Positions 45,501 to 56,300 of a stretch of 64,000 bases of DNA are shown piece after piece. The DNA is from Apostichopus japonicus. Lineage: Eukaryota > Echinodermata > Holothuroidea > Aspidochirotida > Stichopodidae. The notes below the pieces were generated by a model that was given only the letters and a program-made list of their open reading frames with translations, ran no database searches and was not told the origin of the DNA. Every line of letters starts with the position of its first letter. Position 1 is the stretch's first letter. Position numbers and translations under genes: made by a program. The stretch spans positions 28,295,341 to 28,359,340 of the forward strand of contig NC_092575.1 of assembly GCF_037975245.1 (NCBI RefSeq). The letters run 5' to 3'.

Positions 45501-47506
45501 TCTGTATCCAAAGACTCTGTGTAAGAAGAGCTGCAAACAACAAAATACAAAGTAACATTCTTTACTAGTGAAATAATATCAATTGAAATCATGAAAAGTT
45601 TCAACAACAACAGCAACAAGAAAATGAAGCACAGGGAATGTCCCAGATTAAGAATGGTAATTTATTAAAGTCTAATAGTTAAAAAGAGAAACCCGAGTAC
45701 ATTACACTACATGAGAAGCATATCATAAACAATCCAAGGTAGCAGAAGTTAGAGACACATTAATAAGAGGTCTATTCTGTAAGACTTGATGGCTTACCTG
45801 ACTAGTTACATACTTTCCATGGAGCTTGGGTGTTTCAAGTTTCCCAACAGTTTGTAGTTTCCTGTGAAATAAAGAAATTAAATACAAAACGTAACATACA
45901 TTGGCCCATGAACAAGATGGGGGATCCTACCTTTGCATAGAGTTTGATTGAAAACTTCAGAATATATTATAATATTAAATAGTGTATATATATACTGTAG
46001 GTGATTGCCACGGTTAGTCAAAAATGTTAATGTGTTTAGATTCTGCCAGGTCAGATTATTTGATACCAACTGATTTAACCTGGTAGTCTAACATTTTTAT
46101 TTTACAGCAAAAAGACTATGAATGCACACTTTATGATGTTGTTGACATCAGACAGTACAATACAACAGTCACAAATTCATTAACGAACATATTCAAGGTG
46201 ATACATTTCTTGAAAGAATTTTTTTTCAGTTATTTTCGCAATGGGAGGATGAAAAGGAAGGTTATGTTATGGACGGGATGGTGGCAAGTGATAGCATGTA
46301 TACATCACTGTATGAATGAAAATATCCCCATCACCGCTATATAATAATGGGATACATTTTCATTTGTTTTCAATACAACTTGTGTTGCTGTGGTGATGTG
46401 TCTGGTTCTATAGTAAGCGTCTCTGTGATTTCTTTTTTCATGGAAAACCTTTAATCATAGTTTTCAAATATTTTCTTACACATGGAATAATGATATAATC
46501 AAGACACAAAGTATCTACAGTGGAATAATATTGTAGTAGTATATTCTTCTAACACTATTTAATAAGACATTCTTAAAATAGAGGGGAACTTAACCTGTCA
46601 TTCCCTTCAATGACTTTGATTATTTACCAAAGTTAATTTAAAAAAATCATCCGTAATATCTGCTTTGACCAGACTAATTATGATAGCCATGCAACAAAGC
46701 ACCGAGCTCTATCAAGGTGATACCAGTATCTTCTTCTCACTGTATGTAGTATGCCTTAATTCAAGCATAGTTCTTGTGTCGTGTAAATTATTAAAGGTTT
46801 ACCATTGACCACAGGTTTATTTCCCCTAGCCCCTATAGACTTACTGTACTGTATGACACGTCAGTATTACTGACTCTTTTTGGAGAACTAAAATCAGTAT
46901 AGCCTAATTTGGGTCAGTTTCGTCAGGGATTATAGGGTACTACCCGACGCTTTTTATGATGTCAAAATGTGAAACCGTCGCAAACATCATGATCGTTGCG
47001 TGTTGTCAACCTGGACGTAATACTAATAATACTGTACTAGCCTAGGCCTAGCCTAAGTACAGTAGGCCTAGAATAGCCAAGATAGTTTACCAGAAATCCG
47101 AATTTATTCGAGCAATGTTTGCTTTCATTTGGAAGGAATTGGATCGAAATTTCAGACTATAAAACAGGTATCTTTCACTCATTTTTGTTTGTTGGTAAGG
47201 AGAGTATATCTCTTCCTAATTCATTGAGATTATGACGAATAAGAAAAACAAATGGACGTTTCGTGTTACTCTCGCTGGATTAACAATAGGCTACTGTTGT
47301 AACATTAGGCCCCATCGTTCACATGTAAACATTGACATTTTACATAAGAAAACATCTCTTTGGTATTACCATATGTAAAGCAAATGAAATAAAAACAAGC
47401 TCATTTACTTTGTGGCTAACAGTCTCTTCTGACTACCACAGCAACTAGAAGCTAGTAGGAAACTCTTCTGATTCTTCAGGACAAGTCTTGCTACTGCTAC
47501 CGCCAT
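36441..47506 (-). CDS. POLDIP2: POLDIP2 homologue (polymerase delta-interacting protein 2), 11 exons
   Basis: Exons in gene order: 47409-47506, 45798-45861, 45449-45530, 44011-44111, 43559-43628, 42410-42517, 40425-40561, 40000-40026, 39118-39243, 37689-37768 and 36441-36555. They join in frame to 335 residues with a stop (human protein 368). The start ATG has AAA upstream and GCG after it and begins a basic, Ser/Ala-rich mitochondrial-type presequence. Diagnostic blocks: residues ~55-81 LFLHRVFGYRG then LARLYDRD, KGKTHVYYQVLID, LYAIPGLDYVAHEDVLPYT, LRAWQEKNHPWLELSDVH, IRVTVIPFYMG, LRERHWRIFSLSGTLETV and a WGTFRMERSDG C-terminal block. The family combines a YccV-like N-terminal domain with a C-terminal ApaG domain and is reported in mitochondrial and nuclear roles (PrimPol/polymerase stimulation, ClpXP-linked metabolism). 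Exon 4 has two adjacent in-frame-compatible acceptors. Introns hold extraordinary tandem arrays. Confidence 0.95.
36556..37658 (-). repeat. 57-bp tandem array of 3' splice-site modules filling POLDIP2 intron 10
   Basis: Nineteen copies at 57-58 bp spacing, in register with the genuine exon 11 acceptor (same spacing). On the gene strand each unit has gttaac (branch-point-like), then TTGTGTCTGTTACTTTCAG. The genuine site differs only slightly (TTGTGTCTATTTCTTTCAG). Because 57 is a multiple of three, the opposite strand has a 310-codon open frame, which is an artefact. Confidence 0.95.
37689..37768 (-). CDS. POLDIP2: POLDIP2 exon 10
   Basis: Acceptor tttctctcag, donor gtaaga. Encodes EPILSKDQPAFQYSSHVSLQ and on to SGHM plus TG, closely matching the vertebrate block. 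Confidence 0.95.
37853..39173 (-). repeat. ~106-bp tandem array carrying the 3' end of POLDIP2 exon 9 and its donor
   Basis: Thirteen copies counting the genuine one. The unit reads, on the gene strand, the last 56 nt of exon 9 (starting attcagtctctcaggg, ending gtgtagtaggacag), then gtgagatgtc and ~40 nt of intron. The outermost copy lies ~85 bp from exon 10. The genuine exon 9 continues upstream of 39173 with unique coding sequence. Confidence 0.95.
39118..39243 (-). CDS. POLDIP2: POLDIP2 exon 9
   Basis: Acceptor gtgttgacag, donor gtgaga, phase 0-0, 42 codons. Encodes WRYCIRLENL, then LRERHWRIFSLSGTLETV and GRGVVGQ. Its last 56 nt are the founder of the intron 9 array. Confidence 0.95.
40000..40026 (-). 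CDS. POLDIP2: POLDIP2 exon 8, 27-nt microexon
   Basis: Acceptor acatttatttag, donor gtgagt, phase 0-0. Encodes VSQESSVYW, exactly bridging ...FYMGAR (exon 7) and WRYCIRLENL (exon 9); the human protein has REAQNSHVYW at this place. Too short to show as an ORF. Confidence 0.88.
40255..40346. repeat. 15-bp tandem repeat in POLDIP2 intron 7
   Basis: Six copies alternating gagcttcttggagct and gagattcttggaact. Confidence 0.9.
40425..40561 (-). CDS. POLDIP2: POLDIP2 exon 7
   Basis: Acceptor gacttcacag, donor gtaaga. Encodes PPFTPRDTLRAWQEKNHPWL, ELSDVHKETTED and IRVTVIPFYMGAR, the entry to the ApaG domain. Confidence 0.95.
40905..41435. repeat. ~91-bp tandem array in POLDIP2 intron 6
   Basis: Six copies of a unit with gttacctacaacagcagttg and acatgctattccata. 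On the gene strand each unit contains GTTGTAG followed by gtaact, a 5' splice-site-like sequence, but no match to a coding exon was found. Confidence 0.92.
41640..42395. repeat. ~52-bp AT-rich tandem array next to POLDIP2 exon 6 donor
   Basis: About 15 copies of a unit with attacctttcattaggagga and ttaattaattaattgatta. On the gene strand most units read GAAAG followed by gtaatg, resembling the genuine donor (ACAAG, gtaata) 15 nt upstream of the array. The resemblance is short, so an origin from the exon is not proven. Confidence 0.9.
42410..42517 (-). CDS. POLDIP2: POLDIP2 exon 6
   Basis: Acceptor tctcttcacag, donor gtaata. Encodes LDYVAHEDVLPYTTTEKQPL then QHELFDKFLEHNPGQ. Confidence 0.95.
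42955..43586 (-). repeat. 90-bp tandem array carrying the 3' end of POLDIP2 exon 5 and its donor
   Basis: Seven copies at exact 90-bp spacing; the donor G lies at 43558 (genuine), 43468, 43378, 43288, 43198, 43108 and 43018. Each unit carries the last 28 nt of exon 5 (ending ctatgcaataccag), gtcagcaaac, and a further ~50 bp that includes a second donor-like motif (ttgccag, gtgaaa). Copies differ at only a few positions, so expansion is recent. Confidence 0.95.
43559..43628 (-). CDS. POLDIP2: POLDIP2 exon 5
   Basis: Acceptor tttttttcag, donor gtcagc (a non-optimal +3). Encodes RAQTESVTFLGNQENNRSLY and AIP. The last 28 nt are duplicated downstream. Confidence 0.93.
44011..44111 (-). CDS. POLDIP2: POLDIP2 exon 4
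   Basis: Donor gtgagt. Encodes TESEHIHASNKEVKGKTHVY then YQVLIDSRDCPFI. The acceptor that keeps frame is acccccag at 44112-44113; a stronger-looking ttttgcag 8 nt upstream would shift the frame, and a further acag 5 nt downstream is also frame-compatible with a slightly shorter product. Confidence 0.85.
44262..45340. repeat. ~107-bp tandem array in POLDIP2 intron 3
   Basis: Ten copies of a unit with gttggtggagacccatactg, ccaggtaaagctgaaaatcc and gccagtaaagctgaagg. On the gene strand it holds several cag acceptor-like motifs, such as ggattttcag. No match to exon 3 or 4 was found. Confidence 0.93.
45449..45530 (-). CDS. POLDIP2: POLDIP2 exon 3
   Basis: Acceptor ttgtttgcag, donor gtaaca. Encodes LFLHRVFGYRGILLFPWLAR then LYDRDIA, the most conserved part of the N-terminal YccV-like domain. 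Confidence 0.95.
45798..45861 (-). CDS. POLDIP2: POLDIP2 exon 2
   Basis: Acceptor atttcacag, donor gtaagc. Encodes KLQTVGKLETPKLHGKYVTS and Q, matching the vertebrate VGVFEVPKQNGKYETGQ block. Confidence 0.93.
45900..47400 (-). other. POLDIP2 intron 1, no other gene seen
   Basis: AT-rich, without exons or arrays; the least repetitive intron of the gene. Confidence 0.5.
47409..47506 (-). CDS. POLDIP2: POLDIP2 exon 1 with presequence
   Basis: Starts at the only in-frame ATG (aaaATGG context). Encodes MAVAVARLVLKNQKSF and on to SQKRLLAT, an amphipathic basic stretch typical of mitochondrial targeting. Donor gtaaat. Confidence 0.85.
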
Positions 47507-49200
47507 TTTGCTTACTTGGTGTTTTGAAGTTAACAGCCAGCTCAGAAAGTATTCTCCACCGAGTTTGCACCTTGCCACAAAACTTACATCGAACGCCAAT
47601 TGCTACTGTAAATTTGTGAAGGGAACCAGGAGTGAAATGCACGAAGGTTAGTCGGCAAAATTCAATTTCATAGACGTAAGTTTGGAGATTTCATTGAAGG
47701 AGACACAAACTCAAGAACCATAATTGGCTTATATGATTGGGATTATTTCAGTGACAATGCAATCTCAAAACTGATGAAAAGGTTTGTCTGTAGGCTGACA
47801 ATTTATAAGAATGTGATGTCCTAGTGCCACTATGATCAAAACCATTTAACCATCTCTTTTTTTCGTTTTACATTATCAAGATAGAATGTTACCAGTGTTG
47901 ACTATAAAATCAAAGTGTATTATTCAGCATTTTCAAAATTCAGTCCCTATAGAAATAAACATTGTTATAAATAAAACCATAGCAAACTGAAGCCCATGTG
48001 GCAGGTTGATATATTTAGACTAGTTCAAGTCCAACTTTGTGTGCGAGGGACAATTAGTTTAGTTTACCCAAGTAATTCCTAAGATTAAGGAAGCCAACAG
48101 AAGCTCACATGATTGAAACCCTATCTATGTGATCATGGAGAAATAATCTATAGAATCTGACAAATTTCAGTAATGACAAATGAGAACAATGAGAGAGAGA
48201 AATACAAGTTTCGAGGATTCTGATATAGGGTGAAACCAGAGAGGATGGAAAGTTTCATTTGCTTACAGGTCCATTCGTCAAATCTGCACCATATTAATCC
48301 CGTTTCATTCCATTGGTAGCCTGCACAACTCGGTCTATAGATAACCACCCCTGTAGGTTGTGTTATTACAGCCCCCCCCCCCACCACAAGAACACATTGT
48401 CATAACTGATAAAGTACTGCACTCTTTTACAAATTAAAGCATGCTGTGAAATATTGAGGACAGAATGTTCAATTTCTTCTGTCTGTGTATCCTACTTTCT
48501 AGTTCAACATATTGTACAATAGCAGAGTGATTCAAGAAAAGAAAATATAGACAAAATTGACATTTCTTTTGTGTATTTATAACATTGAATGTTCAGAGAT
48601 GACCTAACAATTAAAAACAACATAATGAAAATTATAGTAATACCCACTGAGGCAAGAATAAAACATCATTCTTAAATTCACTTCAAGTATCGCTTCCATA
48701 ATCCTAACGCAAAAAAAGCAAAAAATGGCTGAATGATGGACAGCATCTTGAAGTGGAATCATTGGTCCCAAATTATCATAAAAACAACAATTAGCTACCA
48801 TCAATCCTTTCACATCTGGATCCTCAACCTCCCATCCAAAGCATCTCTCAGGGGTTATCATTATCTCCCTTCACAATAACTTTGATTTAATTTAATTTAA
48901 AACTCACAGTAAATGGTAGAATAATATATTACCTTACAATTCATTTTGTATTATTTAGTATATATAGACTTATTATTTAATATGCATAACTTAACCAAAC
49001 ATTTGCTGATGATATTATTGACAAATTACCTAGCATGATGAAAGTTGATAAGTTAAAGCTCCACAAATTGCAAAAAAAAACAACACAAAAGTGATGAAAA
49101 TAACTTGCTCAATGAAACATTGTTGAGTTGGTATAGTTCTACCTTTGTTAGTTCTATAAACAGGAAAAGTACAAAATTCTTGAAGTTTCTCATTCATACC
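47507..49200. other. Intergenic, POLDIP2 promoter side
   Basis: 2.7 kb separate the POLDIP2 start from the TMEM199 stop. I see no TATA box or other gene here. Confidence 0.4.
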
Positions 49201-49204
49201 ATAG

Positions 49205-49985
49205 CATAGCTTCACATGGATATAGCCCTCACTCACACCGTTGTATGGATACCCATGGATATAATAGCCCTCACTAACATCATAGCATAGCTACACATGG
49301 ACATAGCTCTCACTCACACCGTAGAATAGATACCCATGGATATAGCCCTCACTCACATCATATAGATACCCATGGATATAGCCCTCACTCACATAATAGT
49401 ATCGATACCCATGGATATAGCCCTCACTCACACCTTAGAATAGATACCCATGGATATAGCCCTCACTCACATCATACTATAGATACCCATGGATATAGCC
49501 CTTTCTCACATTATACTATAGATGCCCATAGATATACAGTAGCCCTCTCTCACACCGTAGAATAGATACCCATGGATATAGTCCTCACTCACACCGTAGA
49601 ATAGATACCCATGGATATAGCCCTCACTCACACCGTAGAATAGATACCCATGGATATAGCCCTCTCTCACATTATACTATAGATGCCCATGGATATAGCC
49701 CTCACTCACATCATAGCATAGATACCCATGGATATAGCCCTACACTCACATAATAGTATCAATACCCATGGATATAGCCCTCACTCACATAATAGTATAT
49801 ATGCCCATGGATATAGCCCTCACTCACATCATAGCATAGCTACACATGGAAATAACCCTCACTCACACCTTAGAATAGATACCCATGGATATAGCCCTCT
49901 CTCACATCATAGTATGGATGCCCATGGATATAGCCCTCATTCACACCATAGCATAGGTACAGTATATATCCATGGATACAGCTCT
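49205..49985. repeat. ~40-bp minisatellite 3' of TMEM199
   Basis: About 19 copies of a unit with tagatacccatggatatagc and cctcactcaca. It may lie in the TMEM199 3' UTR. The 120-codon + strand frame here (repeated HSHNS-like peptides) is a repeat artefact. Confidence 0.9.
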
Positions 49986-50237
49986 CTTTCACTTACAGCC
50001 CTGTCTCATACCATCATCTTCAGGTCTACCACTCATCCATTTGGGCTGTTTCGGCCATTACTTTTCCATCTTCAATTGTCAGCCCAGTGAGTAATTCAGT
50101 ATCTTCTCTTGAAACTCTTCCCTGGGCTTCCACATTACAGTACCAGGCCTGAGATTAGATTCCTTTGGCTTCACTCCACACTTGACGATCAGTCTGGTTT
50201 CAGTTTTAACATGTCTACCATTTGATTGGTAGGAGTA

Positions 50238-50315
50238 TCATACTTCTGTCTTCACAATAAAGTAAAGGTCAGCTGCAGCCGTTATTAATGTTAGAAACAG
50301 TCCAATCATTACTCT
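50238..50315 (-). CDS. TMEM199: TMEM199 exon 6 (last)
   Basis: Acceptor tttttatttag. Encodes RVMIGLFLTLITAAADLYFI then VKTEV and TGA: the second transmembrane helix. Confidence 0.9.
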   Translation of the reverse strand, partial: RVMIGLFLTLITAAADLYFIVKTEV

Positions 50316-53300
50316 CTAAATAAAAATAGATAGAAAATTGAAAATTAATTTAAGTGGAGAATTTGTAGTTCATCATCAGTACTATAACCATTTTGTGTTG
50401 GAAAATAGACACACAGTGTAACTTTACTTTATGCATGACATGGCATGGGACACTAATACAGACTCTCAAAGTCTCAAGAGATACAACACATCTGTGGAGA
50501 CACTCATGCAGACTATCTAGAGATAGACACATCTCTTGGGACAGTAATACACTCTCTAGACTTTTAGAGATAGAACACATCTGTTGGGACACTAATATAG
50601 ACTATCTAGAGATATAACACATCTGTTGGGACACTGATACACTCACTAGCTATATAACACATCTGTTGGGACACAAATGCAGACTATCTAGAGATAGACA
50701 CATCTCTTGGGACAGTAATACACTCTCTAGACTTTTAGAGATAGAACACATCTGTTGGGACACTAATATAGACTATCTAGAGATATAACACATCTGTTGG
50801 GACACTAATACAGACTCTCTAGATATATACCACATCTGTTGGGACACTAATACAGACTCTCTAGAGATATAACACATCTCTTGGGACAGTAATACACTCT
50901 CTAGACTTTTAAAGATAGAACACATCTGTTGGGACACTAATATAGACTATCTAGAGATATAACACATCTGTTGGGACACTAATACAGACTCTTTAGATAT
51001 ATAACACATCTGTTGGGACACTAATACAGACTCTCTAGAGATATAACACATCTCTTGGGACAGTAATACACTCTCTAGACTTTTAGAGATAGAACACATC
51101 TGTTGGGACACTAATATAGACTATCTAGAGCTATAACACATCTGTTGGGACACTAATACAGACTCTTTAGATATATAACACATCTGTTGGGACACTAATA
51201 CAGACTCTCTAGAGATATAACACATCTCTTGGGACAGTAATACACTCTCTAGACTTTTAGAGATAGAACACATCTGTTGGGACACTAATATAGACTATCT
51301 AGAGATATAACACATCTGTTGGGACACTAATACAGACTCTTTAGATATATAACACATCTGTTGGGACACTAATACAGACTCTCTAGAGATATAACACATC
51401 TCTTGGGACAGTAACACACTCTCTAGACTTTTAGAGATAGAACACATCTGTTGGGACACTAATATAGACTATCTAGAGATATAACACATCTGTTGGGACA
51501 CTAATACAGACTCTTTAGATATATAACACATCTGTTGGGACACTAATACAGACTCTCTAGAGATATAACACATCTCTTGGGACAGTAATACACTCTCTAG
51601 ACTTTTAGAGATAGAACACATCTGTTGGGACACTAATATAGACTATCTAGAGATATAACACATCTGTTGGGACACTAATACAGACTCTCTAGAGATATAA
51701 CACATCTCTTGGGACAGTAATACACTCTCTAGACTTTTAGAGATAGAACACATCTGTTGGGACACTAATATAGACTATCTAGAGATATAACACATCTGTT
51801 GGGACACTAATACAGACTCTTTAGATATATAACACATCTGTTGGGACACTAATACAGACTCTCTAGAGATATAACACATCTCTTGGGACAGTAATACACT
51901 CTCTAGACTTTTAGAGATAGAACACATCTGTTGGGACACTAATATAGACTATCTAGAGATATAACACATCTGTTGGGACACTAATACAGACTCTCTAGAG
52001 ATATAACACATCTCTTGGGACAGTAATACACTCTCTAGACTTTTAGAGATAGAACACATCTGTTGGGACACTAATATAGACTATCTAGAGATATAACACA
52101 TCTGCTGGGACACTAATACAGACTCTTTAGATATATAACACATCTGTTGGGACACTAATACAGACTCTCTAGAGATATAACACATCTCTTGGGACAGTTA
52201 TACTCTCTAGAAATATAACACATCCGCTGGGACACATCTGTTGGAGCACCTATGCAACAAAACTTAAATAAAAATTTGTGCCTATAATAATTAGTGTGAT
52301 GGGTGGTAATACCTCACAAACACAGCTTTCTGCTTTACATGTATGTGCAGTAGTGTGTACTATTCCTAATTCGGATATTATTTAGTAAAAGCTTAAATAA
52401 TTGATCATTCAAATTCCCTTAAAACTGAGTAAAAGTCATGATTGTGCCATGCTCTTCCTACCTTTAGAAATTAATTTCTAACATGATAACAGAGTAGGAG
52501 GGGAAAAATATTATGACAAATATTTTAGATTTAACATTGTTTGGTAAGTTGTCACTGATTTCTTTTTGTGACACAAGGAGTGAGCAACAGTTGACTTACT
52601 GTGGGAATGGACTGCCCAGCATAGTATGCGGCCATGTATCCAAAAGTGAAAGAACCAACCAAAGTAAGAATAAAGTTGAGCATTCCCATTAGCTGTTTCT
52701 TCACAGACCTCACTAAAGGAACAGAAAGAATAATAGAAATTAATTTCTTATGACCACAATGCCAAGATGAATCGAGGTTTGTTGTCATGTGATGTATCAA
52801 GGTGAAGCTACAGGGTCTCAACTCATAACAAAATATGATTTCCTGTCCGACGAACCACAAAGTGTGAATTAACTCATACTGTACATAGTAGAGCTAGTGA
52901 AATATGACATTTTTAAGTTCAATTGGTGAATATTTCTTCCACCACTTTCATTCTTTCTTTAATATATTATATAGCTCTTGGCTTTTTGAAATGATTTAAA
53001 GATGTGAGTGAACACTGACTTATGACTTAGAACTTATGATTTAATGTGTCACATTTGAAAAGTACCACCTCACCTTCTCTTCCAAATCCTTCAAAGGCAT
53101 GTTTTCCAGCAACCTAAAAGCACAAAAGAAAAATGTTTGGATAAGAGATTAATCTTGAACAATATACATTTCATGGTAATTAAAGAACTTAGAGAATTAC
53201 AGAACTTATAATAAATTTACTCCTAGAATACTAGCATAGAGGTAAAGGATATTGAAACTATACAATTCTAACAATTCACCTTCTTATTGTACCATTATTT

Positions 53301-56300
53301 AGCACCACTAGGTATTCAAATGGTAAATCTTATTTCAAAGATGGTTTGAAGGTCCCCCCCCCAACTTGTTACCAGAAAAAAAACAAAATCTTAAACATTG
53401 ATTTTCCCAATTTACCACTTTGAATGTCCTGCAAAGTTTTAAGCACATGGTTTATAGATGATCCTTGCCTCAGGGCAAAGGATCTAAAGGGATCAATTGT
53501 TTTGTTTCACCTTGATACTTGCTGTGGGAGACTGTAAATAACACACTGGTCATCCTGGGGAAGAGGGGATGGGACGGAATGGGGAGGAAATGGGGAGGTG
53601 ATGGGGATTGGGAGGGGATGGGAGGGGATGGGGAGAGGATGGGGAGGGAGCAGGGTGGGGAGAACTATATGTATTATATATGTCTGAAGTGCAACAGAAA
53701 GGAACTCTCAATTGTATAAATATTGCATTACTCATGATTGTGTAACTTTGACACAGTGATCACATACAGTAGGTCCCTTGAAAATATGGACACTGTGATT
53801 CAAACATAGTCAAGTGTGTATAACTAGTATACTGTATAACTGTTGGAAATGTGATGGCATTTTGAGCATAGTTAGTAAATTTGAGATCACCAAAGTCCAC
53901 TTGAATGCCAACAATATTGCCCTCAAATCACACAGTACTACTGTAGCATACTAACAGAATTCAAAGAAATCATTTGAAGATGTCTCAAACCTCCAAATTA
54001 GTCCCACAATCATGTTGATGATAAAGAACCACTTATGAGTTTAAAATCCTCTCAAATACGGCAATCAACAAAGTCTGCAAGTCTGACCATTATCTAGCAG
54101 ATTTGTCAGCCATACAGATGACCTTTAACAGTGGATATCTGGTCACACCTTGCACGGTAAACCGGTTTTAGTACCGAAACCGGTTTTTTCCGACCGAATT
54201 TCGGTACTATTTTTTATTTTAAGAAAACCGAAAAACCGAAAAAACCGGAAAAACCGAAATGTGAATTGCAAATACTGGAAAAAAATCAAAGTTTGTTGCC
54301 TTTGGTTTCTCTTATTTACTGTTCTTTTTGCAACATGAAAGTAAATTGCAACAAGAGAAAGCTTTTCTGATAGACGACATTGTCAGCTACGATAGGCACA
54401 CGCCATAACCAGTGCTTGAGGGTGGATAGCTAGGCCTAACATTAGGCTATGCAGCCCTAATATGCGTGCATCAGTTAGGTGACCTTGTAGTATTGAACTG
54501 ACCTTGGTTGCCAACGTTAGTAGTTGTGAGAAGTACACACTCAAACGACGAGATGCAGTTCAAAATAAATTGTTATATCCAACGTGTTTGTCCTCTTTGT
54601 GTTATTCTTATTATTTAACCTCAATTTAACAGTAGAGGTTATGGAGAAAATCTTTTCAAACACAATGATCACAGTTCGTGTTCAAAAAATGAACGTTAAA
54701 ACTTGAAAGGTACATTGCGCAATCCACAATACCATACGACATGTACAGTCGCAGGGGGGGGGGGCTCTGAGTTTAACAACTAAGATGCAACAAGTAACAT
54801 TAGATCAATCACGGGGGGGGGCTCTGAGTTTAACAACTAAGACGCAACAAATAACATTAGAACAATCACGGGGGGGGGGGGGCTCTGAGTTTAACAACTA
54901 AGATGCAACAAGTAACATCAGAACAATCACAGTCCATTGTTCACAAGAGACACCTGGCGTCAGGCTTGAGCAAGGAAAATTAAAGGAGTAAAAATGTTGC
55001 ATACATGGCTGGAAATTACAGATGTTGCTGTTGGGACAATTCTTCTTGTACGCTAATAGATTTTATTTTCTTTGTAAGTTTCCTTTAAACATTTCTTCTT
55101 ATCAGTTTTCAGACAAGGCGTCTCTCAGTTGGTTTTTCGTTTACGTTGATGAACACATGTTTCCAACTTAAACGTTAACAATTTATTTTCTTTACCGACC
55201 TAATCCCGCTTTTGCCAGCGATATTTTTCAACTTGTACTTGAAAGTGTAGACGGTAAATTCTCTTCACTCCTTGAAGAGAAATTTATTTTACCGCCAAGA
55301 TACCACCCGCGAACATGGCTAGAGCCTCGTGCAATTTGGTACCTTCGAACACTTTGTCAGCCACTACTGAATGAATATATTGGACCAATCACATTGTAAA
55401 GTTTGTTTTTACGATCTCCAATTGGTCATAATGGGGTTTACGCTCGGCCCTCATCTCCGAAAATATAACATATAATATAATATAACATGACCGTGATATT
55501 TTTTTCTGAACACGAATTTGAACTTCGTGAAGTACAGTAAACACAAGACAAACGATACGTGTACGTGATGTTTAAACTTTAAGAAAAAAAATCACTAACA
55601 TTTCTTTTCAACATATTTACTTTAATGTTTAGTTAACGTGGGTTATAAAATGAGAGTCATGAAGGCAGTAACATTTCTTGAATGTATTCTCCTTATTTTT
55701 AACCCTTCACTGCGAACGAACAGACTTGAACCCGCTGTTGGTAAAGCTTCAAAAATACGCATCTTAGCGATCGAGATTTGGACGTTTTCAATACAATTCG
55801 GGAGGGGAAAAAAAACCGGTTTTTGAGCCAGATTCGGTTTTTTGCTAGAGAAAAACCGGTTTTAAGTTTTCACGAAACCGTGCAAGCTTACACATACCTC
55901 TTGTTGGACATTATTAGTCATTTCATTGTACTGCTTATTATCTTGCTCTCTCTTCAACCTTTCAAGTCTGGCTAACAGCTCAGGATTCTAAAGAAATGGG
56001 TCAGAAATGACAAAACTTGATGGCAACTGACAATGACAAATTTGATTAATAATTATACAATATTAACTTCAAATAGCATTTATCATATCATTTATCAAGG
56101 AGTGTTAGCTCAGCGGTTAATGCCAGTGCCTTCCAATCATAAGGTCCCCAGTTCAAGTCACTCCAAGATTAATGTATGTCGTCCAGTTACAGAGTTGTTG
56201 ATCATTGACAATTCATAATCATGGACGTTAAAATATGAATCTAAGAGACTGACTTCGGTCAGCTTACGGCTTTGATAAGCCATGATGCTTCTTCCCGATT

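Noticed and set aside
49728-50090. 120-codon + strand ORF with His/Ser-rich repeats
   Set aside because: Translation of the ~40-bp minisatellite downstream of TMEM199. No splice or start context supports it.
56099-56165. Functional tRNA gene
   Set aside because: The acceptor stem and A box are good, but the T arm is diverged and a SINE body follows without a terminator.
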